Assembly: GCF_022647505.1 (NCBI RefSeq)
Contig: NZ_CP071409.1
Coordinates: forward strand, 3,906,001-3,970,000
DNA from: [Pantoea] beijingensis
GTDB lineage: Bacteria; Pseudomonadota; Gammaproteobacteria; Enterobacterales; Enterobacteriaceae
Length of the DNA stretch: 64,000 bases
Direction of reading: 5' to 3'
Shown: positions 35,532 through 48,269 of the stretch, one piece after another
How the letters are laid out: every line of letters starts with the position of its first letter
How positions within the stretch are numbered: position 1 is the first letter of the stretch
Notes under the pieces: generated by a model
Databases searched by the model: none
What the model saw: only the letters and a program-made list of their open reading frames with translations
Told to the model about the DNA's origin: nothing
Position numbers and translations under genes: made by a program

Positions 35532-37967
35532 CTAAAGCAGTTGCGCCAGGCGGTTAATGTCTGACTGAATCGCACCAGCGGTGACATCGCGTCCGGCACC
35601 GGGCCCGCGAATCACTAAAGGGTTATCACGATACCAACGGCTTTCAATAGCAAAAACATTATCACAGGGTAACAAAGAGGCGAGCGGATGTTCCGGTCGC
35701 ACAGCTTCAACACCCACGCGCGCTTTGCCGTTAGCATCAAACCTGGCAACATAACGCAGTACCAATCCCATCTCCTGTGCGGCCTCAAAGCGTTGCAGCA
35801 TTTGTTCATTCAGCGCATCGCCGTGGTCAAAAAAATGATCGACAGACCCCTCTTCACATCCCGTCGGTACCAGTGATTCAACCCTGACCTGATCCGGCTC
35901 GATGTCGTAGCCAGCTTCCCGCGCCAGAATAACCAGTTTACGCATAACATCCTCACCTGAAAGATCAGCACGCGGGTCAGGCTCGGTTAGTCCTTGCTGC
36001 CAGGCCTGGTCAACCAGTTCGGTAAAGGGTACCGTGCCGTCAAATTGCAGGAACAGCCAGGAGAGCGTACCGGAGAAAATACCGCTGATAGCTAAAATGC
36101 TGTCACCACTTTCACGCAGATCGCGCACCGTGTGGTTCACCGGTAAACCGGCACCCACGGTAGCATTGTACAACCAGTGACGTCCCGTTTTGGTAAAAGC
36201 ATCCCGGATCTGGCGATAGTGATTGCTGTTTGACGCGCCAGCGACTTTGTTAGCACTGATGACATGGAAACCATGGCTGGCGAAATCGAGATACTGTTCT
36301 GCCAATGGCACACTGGCGGTCACATCCAGCACCACCAGATCATCGAACGGATGCGCTCGCATCCACAGAAACAGCGACTCCTCATCTTGTTCAACCGCTT
36401 CATCTTCAAAAAAAGCCAGCGCCCGGCTGGCGTCTAATCCTTCATAACTCAACAGACTGCGGCAACTGTCCACCACTCCAGCCAAAATAAATTCGAAACC
36501 GGTGCGGGCGGAAAGCGTTTCGTGCTCGCGAGCAAACAACTCCAGCCAACGCGAACCAATATTACCTTTGCCGAACAGCATCAAACCGATACGTTTCTCA
36601 GCCCGAAATAACGACTGGTGCAGCCCACGAATCAAATGTTCCGTTGGCCCGATACGCAACACCGCCACCAGGCTGATACTATCCTCTGACTGCCAGATAA
36701 ATTCTATCGGCTGGTCTTTAATCTGCTGCCAAAAACGATGACTATGTAACGGATTACGACTAACGCCCGCCCCAACCATAGCAACCAATGCCAGCCCATC
36801 ACGCAGTTGCAAATGACCGGGCAAGCCGGCGTCCTGCAGTATTTCCAACGCGCTATTCACTACTTCTGAGGTGTAACAAAGTTGTAGCAGGTTACGATCC
36901 GGATGCACGCCAGCTGCCAGCGGGCGGAGCTGGGCACGCTTAAGTAACAGGTCGATTTCTTTATGTAATCCGGAAAAATCGTGATGTGGTGGGACCTGAA
37001 ACTCAATCAGGCAGACATCGTCATGACTGGTCACAATACGCGCGCCAGTTCCCGAAGCCAGTACGCGCTCAATACGCGTTGATCCCTGCTCTGGCTGATA
37101 GCTACAACGTAGTTGCAAATCAATATCGCTTGCAGAGACAGGCTGCAAAGTGCGCGTATGCAGTACCGGTGCGGCTAAACGAGCCAGCTCGCTGGCTTCA
37201 TCCAGACGTAATAACGGCAGCAAACAGGCATCTTTAACTTTACGGGGGTCGGCACTGTAAACGCCTGCCACATCACTCCAGATGGTCACACGTGATACAC
37301 CCGCCAGCGCCCCTACCTGGGTCGCAGAGTAGTCAGACCCATTGCGGCCCAGTAATACAGTTTCACCCGCATCGTTACGACAGATAAACCCGGTCACTAC
37401 CAGCTTCTTGTTAGGATGCTGTGCCATTAATTGTTGTAATAAAGGCCAGGATTTCCCTTCATCAACCTGCGGCTGTGCCGCACGTTCGGCCCTCAGGAAG
37501 TCGCGTGCGTCCAGCCAAACGGCTTCCTGATCGTACTGGTTCAACACTGCCGCCATCAGACGTGCGGACCAAATTTCACCATGGCCAACCACTTCGGCAT
37601 AAGTGGCATCCGTCATTTTGCTATCCAGCAGTGCCGCAAGCCTTTCCAGATCGTGAACAAATGCAGCGATCATGGGCTCAGCCATTTCAGCAGATAACAA
37701 CCCGCTCATCAGTTCAATTTGGTAACGACGCAACGTCTGTTGCACCTGATGCGCAGACAGCCGATCGCTTTGGCTCAACTTCAGCCAGTTAATCAGCTGG
37801 TTAGTCGTGCTGCCCGCGGCAGACACCACCATCAGATCGCCAGGCTGGCTGTAATCCGCCATAATGCCTGCCACGCGTTGATAGCATTTAGCATCAGCCA
37901 GGCTACTACCACCAAATTTATGCAATTGCCGTAAACCCGGCACCCTTGCTACTGCTGAAATACTCAT
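35532..37967 (-). CDS. metL: Bifunctional aspartokinase / homoserine dehydrogenase II
   Basis: Catalyses the first and third steps from aspartate to homoserine, in the methionine branch. The 811 residues (E. coli 810) contain an aspartokinase domain (about 1-250, starting KFGGSS at 17-22; LLGRNGSDYSAT), a central degenerate ACT region, and a homoserine dehydrogenase domain from about 460 (LFGKGNIGSRWLELF, NATVGAGLPVNHTVRDL, GIFSGTLSWL). It follows metB with a 2-nt gap, so it is co-transcribed and repressed by MetJ. Confidence 0.97.
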   Translation of the reverse strand: MSISAVARVPGLRQLHKFGGSSLADAKCYQRVAGIMADYSQPGDLMVVSAAGSTTNQLINWLKLSQSDRLSAHQVQQTLRRYQIELMSGLLSAEMAEPMIAAFVHDLERLAALLDSKMTDATYAEVVGHGEIWSARLMAAVLNQYDQEAVWLDARDFLRAERAAQPQVDEGKSWPLLQQLMAQHPNKKLVVTGFICRNDAGETVLLGRNGSDYSATQVGALAGVSRVTIWSDVAGVYSADPRKVKDACLLPLLRLDEASELARLAAPVLHTRTLQPVSASDIDLQLRCSYQPEQGSTRIERVLASGTGARIVTSHDDVCLIEFQVPPHHDFSGLHKEIDLLLKRAQLRPLAAGVHPDRNLLQLCYTSEVVNSALEILQDAGLPGHLQLRDGLALVAMVGAGVSRNPLHSHRFWQQIKDQPIEFIWQSEDSISLVAVLRIGPTEHLIRGLHQSLFRAEKRIGLMLFGKGNIGSRWLELFAREHETLSARTGFEFILAGVVDSCRSLLSYEGLDASRALAFFEDEAVEQDEESLFLWMRAHPFDDLVVLDVTASVPLAEQYLDFASHGFHVISANKVAGASNSNHYRQIRDAFTKTGRHWLYNATVGAGLPVNHTVRDLRESGDSILAISGIFSGTLSWLFLQFDGTVPFTELVDQAWQQGLTEPDPRADLSGEDVMRKLVILAREAGYDIEPDQVRVESLVPTGCEEGSVDHFFDHGDALNEQMLQRFEAAQEMGLVLRYVARFDANGKARVGVEAVRPEHPLASLLPCDNVFAIESRWYRDNPLVIRGPGAGRDVTAGAIQSDINRLAQLL

Positions 37968-37969
37968 GA

Positions 37970-39130
37970 TTACCTCTTGGCTGCAACCCGGAATGCGTTA
38001 TCCAGATCGGCTATTAAATCTTCGTGATCCTCAATGCCAACAGAAATACGTAGCAGCATTTCTGAAATACCCGCTTCAGCACGCGCTTCAGCGGACATGC
38101 CCGCGTGGGTCATAGTTGCAGTATGAGAAATCAGGCTTTCTACACCACCTAACGACTCTGCCAGGGTAAACAGTTCCAGTGCTTTCAGGAAACGACGTAG
38201 CGTTTGCTCATCACCATTCAGTTCAAAACTTAACATGGCACCAAAGCCGCGCTGCTGTCGTGCCGCATACTCATGGCCCGCATTTTCCGGCAGTGAAGGA
38301 TGATACAACTTTTTGACTAAAGGTTGTTGCTTTAGGTAATCAATAATAGCGAGCGCGTTACGCTGCGCGGCCGCCATGCGTGGCGCCAGAGTACGCAAAC
38401 CACGCAGCAGTAAATAGCTGTCAAACGCGGCCCCCGTCACACCAATGTTATTCGCCCACCATGCCAGTTCCGTTACAGTCGCGGCCTCTTTCGCAATCAC
38501 TGCTCCAGCCACAACATCCGAGTGACCATTCAGATATTTAGTGCAAGAATGAAGGACCAGGTCGGCACCCAGCGCCAATGGGTTCTGGAGCGCAGGACTC
38601 AGGAAGGTGTTATCCACTACGCTCACCGCGCCAGCCTCACGCGCCGCATGGCAAATAGCGGGAATATCCACAACCCGTAATAATGGATTGCTGGGACTTT
38701 CAATCAGTACCAGCTTAGGTTTTTCTGCTAATGCAGCCGCTAAAGCGGCGTCATCGTTTTGATCGACAAATTTAACGCGATAAGCTCCTCGCTTACTCAT
38801 GCTATCAAAGAGTCGATAACTTCCACCGTAACAGTCATGTGGTGCAACCAACAGATCGCCAGGTCGCAGGAAGACGGTACAAACCAGATGTATAGCCGAC
38901 ATACCGGTATTGGTCATGACCGCACCGGCACCGCCCTCCAACTCGGCTAATGCACGTTGTACAACATCGCGGGTTGGGTTACCCCGGCGCGAATAATCGT
39001 GCGTGCGCGGCTCATTGAAATCCGTAAAATTATAAGTACTGGAGAGATGAATAGGGGGGACAACGCAGCCATATTGCTCGTCATCATTCAAACCGCTGCG
39101 TACTGCGATAGTTGCCTGTTTCCGCGTCAT
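37970..39130 (-). CDS. metB: Cystathionine gamma-synthase
   Basis: PLP enzyme forming cystathionine from O-succinylhomoserine and cysteine. The 386 residues equal the E. coli length. The PLP lysine is in LHSCTKYLNGHSDVVAGAV near residue 198, and YSRRGNPTRD is the substrate-phosphate motif. It starts MTRKQATIAVRSGLNDDEQY. First gene of metBL, divergent from metJ across a region with four met boxes. Confidence 0.97.
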   Translation of the reverse strand: MTRKQATIAVRSGLNDDEQYGCVVPPIHLSSTYNFTDFNEPRTHDYSRRGNPTRDVVQRALAELEGGAGAVMTNTGMSAIHLVCTVFLRPGDLLVAPHDCYGGSYRLFDSMSKRGAYRVKFVDQNDDAALAAALAEKPKLVLIESPSNPLLRVVDIPAICHAAREAGAVSVVDNTFLSPALQNPLALGADLVLHSCTKYLNGHSDVVAGAVIAKEAATVTELAWWANNIGVTGAAFDSYLLLRGLRTLAPRMAAAQRNALAIIDYLKQQPLVKKLYHPSLPENAGHEYAARQQRGFGAMLSFELNGDEQTLRRFLKALELFTLAESLGGVESLISHTATMTHAGMSAEARAEAGISEMLLRISVGIEDHEDLIADLDNAFRVAAKR

Positions 39131-39188
39131 GGCGCTCTGTTCCTGACTGATGAATAGGTGAAGGCGAGTAGAATAGCATTACTTAAAT

Positions 39189-39220
39189 AGACGTCAATAC
39201 ATCTGGACATCTAAATGTCT
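39189..39220. promoter_or_regulatory. MetJ operator between metB and metJ
   Basis: Four tandem 8-bp met boxes: AGACGTCA, ATACATCT, GGACATCT and AAATGTCT, similar to the consensus AGACGTCT. It is positioned to repress metBL and probably metJ itself. Confidence 0.85.
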
Positions 39221-39416
39221 TTGCGTATAGATTGAGCAAAGCGCGAATAACCGCTAAGATTATGCGCCATAGTCCGGCGAAACTCGCGCATAACACTGCT
39301 TATGTGATGTTAAGCATCAAATGCTGACATTCATTAGTGGGAAGCGGAAAAATCGGGCATAATCGACTGATTTCCGGCAGTTTCACTTTTTATTATGATG
39401 ATGATTAAGGTAGCCC

Positions 39417-39734
39417 ATGGCTGAATGGAATGGCGAATATATCAGCCCTTACGCTGAGCACGGTAAGAAAAGCGAGCAGGTCAAAAAGATTACGGTTTCA
39501 ATCCCGCTTAAAGTTTTAAAGATTTTGACTGATGAGCGCACCCGCCGTCAGGTCAACAACTTACGTCATGCCACCAATAGTGAGCTACTGTGTGAGGCAT
39601 TCCTGCACGCATTTACCGGGCAACCTCTGCCGGATGATGTGGATTTACGCAAAGAACGTAGCGATGAAATCCCGGAAGCAGCAAAAGTGATTATGCGGGA
39701 AATGGGTGTCGATCCCGATACCTGGGAGTATTAA
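39417..39734 (+). CDS. metJ: Methionine repressor MetJ
   Basis: Ribbon-helix-helix repressor using S-adenosylmethionine as corepressor. The 105 residues match E. coli. The DNA-binding beta strand is in [20 protein letters not shown], and [20 protein letters not shown] supplies the SAM-binding and dimer helices. Divergent from metBL; its operators are visible at both metB and metF in this window. Confidence 0.98.
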   Translation: MAEWNGEYISPYAEHGKKSEQVKKITVSIPLKVLKILTDERTRRQVNNLRHATNSELLCEAFLHAFTGQPLPDDVDLRKERSDEIPEAAKVIMREMGVDPDTWEY

Positions 39735-39745
39735 TTCTTTCCCCC

Positions 39746-40645
39746 TCATTGGGTTATCTGATGAGGAGAGGCATCACCAAACACACTCACAATTGTGTCA
39801 ATGGCAGCCATCAGGGTGGAGCAAGCCTTTTCACCCGGCTGCCACAATATAACCAGCGGATGAGTTAACCCCACCTCACCCATTTCAGTGGCTACCTGCA
39901 CCACATCGGGCTGTCTATCCGTATGCCAGTGTTCAGGTAACATCGCCCAACCCTGCTGCTCCGCCAGTAACGCCGCCAACATACTCTGCTCACCCACGAC
40001 CTGAAAACGATCGGCAATTTGCATCCATTGCGCAAGCTGTGAAGGCATGTCTTCATAGGGGATCAATTGATTACGCGACGCCAGCGCCAGTAAAGAAACC
40101 GGCTGTGAAGGGAAAAAATTTTGGTGGGCGTATACGCCAAGCGTCAAAGTATCGATCGCTCGCCATTTAAAACTCTCGCTAACCGCTTTATACATTGCCT
40201 GGTAAATACCAATATCCACATCCCCGCTAAGGAGCCCGACTTCTGCCAGACGTCGACTTTGGCAGAGCAAGTGGAACTGAATACCTTGAGCGTGCAATTG
40301 CACAACCGCCCTCATCAACTTGTCACGCGGGGTGAACACATCATAGCTCAGCGTCAATGTGTGTTGTGAGGGTTGTTCCAGGTTTGCAGCAACCTGACCA
40401 AAGGCCTCGGCCTCCAGCAAAAATAGCCTCGCCTGCCGATAAAGCAACTGTCCCTGTGCCGTCAACGCGAGTGGGCGCGTTGTACGTTCAAATAGCGCAT
40501 AGCCTAAATCCAGTTCCAAACAGGCTACCAGCTCGCTAACTGTGGTTCGATCCTTTCTTAATTTTCGTGCAGCGCGGGTAAAATTACCGCATTCATACAC
40601 GCAGGCAAACGCTTCGATTTGCGCCAGTGAATAGTGAAACGTCAT
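39746..40645 (-). CDS. LysR-family transcriptional regulator, target unknown
   Basis: 299 residues from the ATG complementary to 40643-40645 (MTFHYSLAQIEAFACVYECG). The frame is open upstream, but that part overlaps the terminator and rpmE. The N-terminal helix-turn-helix (about 18-37; NFTRAARKLRKDRTTVSELV) is LysR-like with an unusual recognition helix (RKDRTTVSELV), followed by FERTTRPLALTAQG. The C-terminal substrate-binding-like domain is typical in size. It lies between metJ and rpmE, a place holding other genes in E. coli. I cannot name its regulon; there is no divergent partner gene to suggest one. Confidence 0.85.
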   Translation of the reverse strand: MTFHYSLAQIEAFACVYECGNFTRAARKLRKDRTTVSELVACLELDLGYALFERTTRPLALTAQGQLLYRQARLFLLEAEAFGQVAANLEQPSQHTLTLSYDVFTPRDKLMRAVVQLHAQGIQFHLLCQSRRLAEVGLLSGDVDIGIYQAMYKAVSESFKWRAIDTLTLGVYAHQNFFPSQPVSLLALASRNQLIPYEDMPSQLAQWMQIADRFQVVGEQSMLAALLAEQQGWAMLPEHWHTDRQPDVVQVATEMGEVGLTHPLVILWQPGEKACSTLMAAIDTIVSVFGDASPHQITQ

Positions 40646-40669
40646 CCATGAACCTCCAGGCTTTAATAA

Positions 40670-40697
40670 CAAAAAACCCGGCCGAAGCCGGGTTTTT
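40670..40697. terminator. Bidirectional terminator between rpmE and the LysR gene
   Basis: A strong stem ACCCGGC/GCCGGGT with tetraloop cgaa, flanked by runs of A and T on either side, so it works on both strands. On the minus strand it ends rpmE. Confidence 0.9.
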
Positions 40698-40739
40698 GTG
40701 TTGCTGGCGAGGCTAAATTGCCATCGCCTGCACGCAATC

Positions 40740-40952
40740 TTACTTGCTGCCTGGGATGCTGAAGCGCTTGTTAAAGCGATCAACACGGCCACCGCTGGCA
40801 ACATCACGCTGCTTACCGGTGTAGAATGGGTGGCATTGACCACACACATCCAGGTTCAGATCGCGACCCACGGTAGAGCGGGTTTTGATTTCGTTACCGC
40901 AAGAACATTTTGCAGTAATTTCAACGTAATTTGGGTGAATATCTTTTTGCAT
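40740..40952 (-). CDS. rpmE: 50S ribosomal protein L31 (zinc-binding form)
   Basis: 70 residues from the ATG complementary to 40950-40952 ([20 protein letters not shown]), the E. coli length. Four cysteines (CSC, then CGQC) form the zinc site, so this is the C+ type used when zinc is available. An upstream in-frame extension has no similarity and is rejected. Ends [12 protein letters not shown] as expected. Followed by a strong terminator. Confidence 0.97.
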   Translation of the reverse strand: MQKDIHPNYVEITAKCSCGNEIKTRSTVGRDLNLDVCGQCHPFYTGKQRDVASGGRVDRFNKRFSIPGSK

Positions 40953-41029
40953 GGGAAACCTCAGTAAAGGCCGTGTCGCTCTCCCGTGCCAGGAAAGATC
41001 CTGCACCGGCACCACACGAGATTAAAAAT

Positions 41030-43486
<2,457 letters not shown>

Positions 43487-43698
43487 CCACAAAAGTTATC
43501 CGATGCCAGTTCTGCGAGATGGATCGTAAAAAGTCGTACAAGTCACAATTTTTATGCAAATTAAGTAACAGCATGCAGACACAATCTGTTAAGAATGTGA
43601 TAACCGTCAGTTACTGGCGTTATTTGTGACACGACTGCAATGGATTAACGAGAAATTCAGTAGGTCAGGCCAGCGTTGCTGGCGTGAGGAGAGAAGCA

Positions 43699-44736
43699 TT
43701 GGAGCACAATCAAGAAACGGCAACGGTCACCATGAAAGATGTGGCTGAAAGAGCAGGTGTATCGACTGCAACGGTTTCACGTGCACTGATGAACCCGGAG
43801 AAAGTTTCAGCCGCGACGCGCCAGAAAGTAGAGCAGGCCGTGGTTGACGTAGGCTACTCGCCACATACGCTAGCACGTAACGCCAGACGCAGCGAATCAC
43901 GCACGATTCTGGTTATCGTACCGGATATTTGCGATCCCTTCTTTAGCGAAATTATTCGCGGGGTCGAAATTACTGCGGCAGCTGAAGGCTACCTGGTGCT
44001 CATCGGAGACTGCGCCCATCAAAATCAGCAGGAGAAATCGTTTCTGAACCTGATGCTCACACGCCAGATTGATGGCATGGTGCTGCTGGGATCGCAGGTT
44101 CCATTTGATACTGGTGTAGAAGAACAGCGTAATCTTCCGCCTATGGTCATGGCCAATGAATTTGCACCCGAAATGGAGCTGCCAACGGTCCATATCGATA
44201 ACCTGACAGCCGCATTTGAAGCCGTGAACCATCTGCATAAACTGGGACATCGCCGCATCGCCTGTATTGCAGGTCCCGAAGAGATGCCGCTCTGCCATTA
44301 TCGCCTTCAGGGCTATATTCAGGCTCTGCGCCGTAACGGTATTACCGTCGAACCAGGCTATATCGTAAGGGGGGATTTTACCTTCGAAGCTGGTGCTGCG
44401 GCGCTGAAACAGCTAATGACGCAGCCACAGCCACCGGATGCGCTATTTTGCCACAGCGATATCATGGCGTTGGGCGCGATGTCCCAGGCAAAAATGATGG
44501 GGTTACGTATCCCGGAGGACCTGTCTCTGGTCGGTTTTGATGATATTGAGTTATCACGTTATAGCGATCCCCCGCTTACCACCGTTGCGCAGCCACGTTT
44601 TAGTATTGGTCGCGAAGCAACATTGTTATTGCTGGAACAACTCCATGGTAAAAACGTGAGCAATGGGTCTCGCCTGCTCGACTTTGAGTTAAAAGTCAGG
44701 GGAAGTACGACACATACCGTACGTTATAAATCCTGA
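43699..44736 (+). CDS. cytR: Cytidine-responsive repressor CytR
   Basis: LacI-family repressor of nucleoside uptake and catabolism, acting together with CRP. The TTG at 43699 was chosen: an excellent GAGGAG site lies just before it and it gives the same N-terminal length ahead of MKDVAERAG as E. coli. The GTG at 43684 would overlap that site. The resulting 345 residues have the helix-turn-helix VSTATVSRALMNPEKV and the sugar/nucleoside-binding core, with RTILVIVPDICDPFFSEIIR and HIDNLTAAFEAVNHL. Lies between priA and ftsN as in E. coli. Confidence 0.93.
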   Translation: MEHNQETATVTMKDVAERAGVSTATVSRALMNPEKVSAATRQKVEQAVVDVGYSPHTLARNARRSESRTILVIVPDICDPFFSEIIRGVEITAAAEGYLVLIGDCAHQNQQEKSFLNLMLTRQIDGMVLLGSQVPFDTGVEEQRNLPPMVMANEFAPEMELPTVHIDNLTAAFEAVNHLHKLGHRRIACIAGPEEMPLCHYRLQGYIQALRRNGITVEPGYIVRGDFTFEAGAAALKQLMTQPQPPDALFCHSDIMALGAMSQAKMMGLRIPEDLSLVGFDDIELSRYSDPPLTTVAQPRFSIGREATLLLLEQLHGKNVSNGSRLLDFELKVRGSTTHTVRYKS

Positions 44737-44760
44737 ACAATATGAGTTGCAGAAGTGGCG
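44724..44760. repeat. Possible degenerate half of the palindromic repeat, copy C
   Basis: ttataaatcctgaacaatat followed by gagttgcagaagtgg, at the end of cytR, resembles the left end of copy B (tata, cctgaa, gttgcag). No clear right half is visible, so it may be a decayed copy or chance. Confidence 0.4.
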
Positions 44761-45076
44761 CTCCGGAGCACGCTGGCTTAATCGCCTAAGAAGCGCTGAT
44801 GCTGGCCTGTAGCGTAAAAATCGGCCCCGGAAACACGCAAATTAATCAGGTGAACAAACGCATAGTTTGCAATAAAGCAGCTGTAAATAATCCGAATTTA
44901 TAAGCAAACGGCATGTTTCAGTAAATTCTTAAGCGACTCACCGCTGGTCAAACTTCCAGCCCTTGAGTAACATGACGGGCTGATAGTCGGGCTCACGGGA
45001 AAAGCGGTGTCTTTTCTCGTTCATCGCCAATGATTGCCCGGCAGGCATCTTCTTATTTGATATTAGCGGAACGATA
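44761..45076. other. cytR-ftsN intergenic region
   Basis: About 316 bases without a gene. A short stem (CAGCCC/GGGCTG around 44960-44985) is visible but has no T-run. The ftsN promoter presumably lies here but is not obvious. Confidence 0.4.
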
Positions 45077-46036
45077 GTGGCACAAAAAGATTATGTAGGC
45101 CGCGGGCGTTCGACAGGGACGCGTCGCAAAAAGAACAATAGTCGCGGCAAAAAGCGCAGCAGTGGTTCGGGTGTATCTAAATTAATGATGGTGCTGGCTG
45201 CTGCTGTTTTGGTGACATTCATCGGCGGTTTGTGGTTTATCGCCCATCATAAAAAAGAAGATGCGCCCGTCATTCCTAATCATAAAGCGGCAGGTAATGG
45301 CCTTCCGCCTAAACCGGAAGAGCGCTGGCGCTATATTAAAGAGCTGGAGAATCGCCAGATTGGGGTACCTGTGCCTACAGAACCCTCTGCAGGTGGAGAA
45401 GTCCATTCGCAAACGCAGCTGACCGATGAACAGCGTCAGCTACTGGAGCAAATGCAGGCTGACATGCGTCAGCAGCCGACTCAACTGAACGAAGTCCCCT
45501 GGAATGAGCAAACACCGGCTCAACGCCAGCAGACCATTCAGCGTCAGCAGCAGGTCCAGCGCCAGCAACAGATTCAACAGCAAAAAATACAGCAGCAGCC
45601 AAACGCTTTGCAGCAGCAGTCGCGTATGCCGCAAACACAGCCTGCCGCACCAGTAACACGCGAACCTGTTCGCCAGGCTTCAGCGCCTCCTGCGCCACTA
45701 GCGCCGAAACCAAAACCGCAGGAAGTTGCCAAACCGCAACCGAAACCGCAGGAAATTGCCAAGCCGAAACCACAGGAAACGGCGAAAGTTAAAGAAGATA
45801 AGCCAAAATCGCAAAGCTGGATGGTACAGTGCGGTTCGTTTAAGGGCACCGATCAGGCTGAATCAGTACGGGCTCAGTTAGCATTCGAAGGGTTTGAAAG
45901 CCGAATTACTACCGGCGGCGGTTGGAATCGTGTCGTGGTGGGTCCTTATAACAACCGTGCATCTGCTGACAGTACTCTGAGAAGCCTACGCAGTTCTGGC
46001 CATTCAAACTGTATTCCGCTCTCCGTGGGGGGTTGA
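45077..46036 (+). CDS. ftsN: Cell division protein FtsN
   Basis: Bitopic membrane protein that activates septal peptidoglycan synthesis. It starts at GTG 45077 (then AQKDYVGRGRS), as in E. coli. The 319 residues comprise a basic cytoplasmic segment, a single transmembrane helix (about 36-56; LMMVLAAAVLVTFIGGLWFI), the conserved PPKPEERWRYIKELE helix, a long Gln/Pro-rich linker, and a C-terminal SPOR domain (about 248-319; WMVQCGSFKGTDQAESVRAQ). Two cysteines in SPOR match the stabilising disulfide pair of E. coli. The linker contains KPQE(V/I/T)AKP-type repeats not seen in E. coli. Confidence 0.96.
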   Translation: MAQKDYVGRGRSTGTRRKKNNSRGKKRSSGSGVSKLMMVLAAAVLVTFIGGLWFIAHHKKEDAPVIPNHKAAGNGLPPKPEERWRYIKELENRQIGVPVPTEPSAGGEVHSQTQLTDEQRQLLEQMQADMRQQPTQLNEVPWNEQTPAQRQQTIQRQQQVQRQQQIQQQKIQQQPNALQQQSRMPQTQPAAPVTREPVRQASAPPAPLAPKPKPQEVAKPQPKPQEIAKPKPQETAKVKEDKPKSQSWMVQCGSFKGTDQAESVRAQLAFEGFESRITTGGGWNRVVVGPYNNRASADSTLRSLRSSGHSNCIPLSVGG

Positions 46037-46126
46037 AACACCTCAAAACCGCCCCATATATTGTTGCACTATGCCCCGTACTCACCCGTACGGGGACATC
46101 TTCCGACTGCAACAAGGGGTCTGTCC

Positions 46127-46657
46127 GTGACAACAATAGTAAGTGTGCGACGCAATGGCCAGGTAGTGATTGGCGGTGATGGCCAGGCTACTCTCGGCAA
46201 TACCGTGATGAAAGGCAACGTTAAGAAAGTGCGTCGTCTCTACAACGACAAAGTGATCGCTGGTTTTGCTGGCGGCACTGCAGATGCCTTTACTCTGTTT
46301 GAACTCTTCGAACGAAAACTGGAAATGCATCAGGGGCACCTGGTGAAGGCCGCCGTAGAACTGGCGAAAGACTGGCGTACCGACCGCATGCTACGCAAAC
46401 TTGAAGCGCTGTTGGCCGTTGCCGATGAGAATGCATCACTTATCATTACTGGCAACGGGGACGTCATCCAGCCTGAAAATGACCTTATCGCCATTGGTTC
46501 GGGTGGACCTTACGCTCAGGCAGCTGCACGTGCCCTGTTGGAAAATACCGATATTGGCGCTCGCGATATAGTTGAAAAAGCGTTGGGCATCGCAGGTGAT
46601 ATCTGCATCTATACCAACCATAATCTCACCATTGAAGAATTACCGTCCAAAGCGTAA
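46127..46657 (+). CDS. hslV: ATP-dependent protease, proteolytic subunit HslV
   Basis: Threonine peptidase forming a dodecamer that works with HslU. The GTG at 46127 (then [18 protein letters not shown]), with AAGGGG upstream, gives 176 residues as in E. coli; removal of the first residue exposes the catalytic threonine. The more distal ATG at 46061 is in-frame but not conserved. [15 protein letters not shown] and [17 protein letters not shown] are diagnostic. hslU follows after 11 nt. Confidence 0.97.
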   Translation: MTTIVSVRRNGQVVIGGDGQATLGNTVMKGNVKKVRRLYNDKVIAGFAGGTADAFTLFELFERKLEMHQGHLVKAAVELAKDWRTDRMLRKLEALLAVADENASLIITGNGDVIQPENDLIAIGSGGPYAQAAARALLENTDIGARDIVEKALGIAGDICIYTNHNLTIEELPSKA

Positions 46658-46668
46658 GGATCCCAACA

Positions 46669-48000
46669 ATGTCTGAAATGACCCCACGCGAAATCGTCAG
46701 TGAACTGAACAGATTTATCATCGGCCAGGATGGCGCCAAACGCGCCGTCGCTATCGCCCTGCGCAATCGCTGGCGTCGCATGCAACTGGACGAAGAACTG
46801 CGTCACGAAGTAACGCCCAAAAATATTCTGATGATTGGTCCAACCGGCGTAGGTAAAACCGAAATTGCACGTCGTCTGGCAAAGCTGGCAAATGCCCCGT
46901 TCATTAAGGTTGAGGCGACTAAATTCACGGAAGTTGGCTATGTCGGTAAGGAAGTGGACTCCATTATTCGCGACCTGACCGATGCCGCGCTGAAAATGGT
47001 GCGCGTTCAGGCGATTGAAAAGAATCGTTATCGTGCGGAAGAAATGGCCGAAGAACGCATTCTCGACGTGCTCATCCCACCGGCAAAAAATAACTGGGGC
47101 CAATCAGAAACCGCTGCGGAGCCTTCAGCTGCTCGTCAGTCTTTCCGCAAGAAGTTGCGTGAAGGCCAACTGGACGATAAAGAAATTGAGATCGACCTGG
47201 CTGCTGCGCCAATGGGTGTTGAGATCATGGCACCGCCGGGCATGGAAGAGATGACCAGCCAGTTACAATCGATGTTCCAGAACCTCGGAGGTCAGAAACA
47301 GAAACCGCGGAAACTGAAAATCAAAGACGCGATGAAGTTGCTGGTTGAGGAAGAAGCGGCCAAGTTGGTTAACCCTGAAGAGCTGAAACAGGAAGCTATT
47401 GATGCTGTCGAACAGCACGGTATCGTGTTTATCGATGAGATTGATAAAATCTGTAAACGCGGCGAATCTTCCGGTCCGGATGTTTCACGCGAAGGTGTCC
47501 AGCGCGATCTGCTGCCACTGGTTGAAGGCTGTACTGTCTCGACCAAGCACGGCATGGTGAAAACCGACCATATCCTGTTTATTGCATCCGGTGCTTTTCA
47601 GGTTGCCAGCCCGTCGGATCTCATTCCTGAGTTGCAGGGTCGCTTACCGATTCGAGTTGAGCTGCAGGCGTTAACGGTCAATGATTTTGAACGCATTCTT
47701 ACTGAGCCAAATGCTTCAGTCACCGTGCAGTATAAGGCGTTAATGGGAACAGAAGGCGTTAACATTGACTTCACCGATGATGCCATCCGTCGCATCGCGG
47801 AAGCCGCATGGCAAGTGAACGAAACGACCGAAAATATCGGCGCCCGTCGTTTACATACCGTGCTTGAGCGCCTGATGGAAGATATTTCCTATGATGCCAG
47901 CGATCGCCACGGTGACTCAGTTACCATTGATGCAGAATATGTCGGTAAGCATCTGGATGAGCTGGTAGCAGATGAAGATCTTAGCCGTTTCATTCTGTAA
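46669..48000 (+). CDS. hslU: ATPase subunit HslU of the HslUV protease
   Basis: AAA+ unfoldase. The 443 residues equal E. coli. Walker A is [14 protein letters not shown] (about 57-70), Walker [14 protein letters not shown] near residue 255, with the I domain between them. The C-terminal tail ending DEDLSRFIL inserts into HslV in the known complex. Second gene of the hslVU operon, usually heat-shock controlled; no sigma-32 promoter was assigned here. Followed by a terminator. Confidence 0.98.
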   Translation: MSEMTPREIVSELNRFIIGQDGAKRAVAIALRNRWRRMQLDEELRHEVTPKNILMIGPTGVGKTEIARRLAKLANAPFIKVEATKFTEVGYVGKEVDSIIRDLTDAALKMVRVQAIEKNRYRAEEMAEERILDVLIPPAKNNWGQSETAAEPSAARQSFRKKLREGQLDDKEIEIDLAAAPMGVEIMAPPGMEEMTSQLQSMFQNLGGQKQKPRKLKIKDAMKLLVEEEAAKLVNPEELKQEAIDAVEQHGIVFIDEIDKICKRGESSGPDVSREGVQRDLLPLVEGCTVSTKHGMVKTDHILFIASGAFQVASPSDLIPELQGRLPIRVELQALTVNDFERILTEPNASVTVQYKALMGTEGVNIDFTDDAIRRIAEAAWQVNETTENIGARRLHTVLERLMEDISYDASDRHGDSVTIDAEYVGKHLDELVADEDLSRFIL

Positions 48001-48016
48001 CGCTTAACCCCGGGAC

Positions 48017-48044
48017 CAGGAGGGTGCAAGCCCTCCTGCTTTCT
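48017..48044 (+). terminator. hslVU terminator
   Basis: Stem CAGGAGGG/CCCTCCTG with 6-nt loop and trailing ctttct, 16 nt after hslU. Confidence 0.75.
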
Positions 48045-48269
48045 GTGACGTCCCTCTGACGTATCCAGAGCATACTTTTTTCCCTAAAACTCCGATGTTA
48101 CCCTCCGTGTACGCCATCGCAATATAACTCTTTAGTGCTATAAATCGTCACTTTTCCCCTCCGGGCTTGACTGAGATTAACTTTTTTTCACGGTAGCAAA
48201 CATAAACTGGGCCTTGGTTAACAGGCATTTTGCCTCCTTGTCCGGCCAACTACCCTCCCGGTGAACTCT

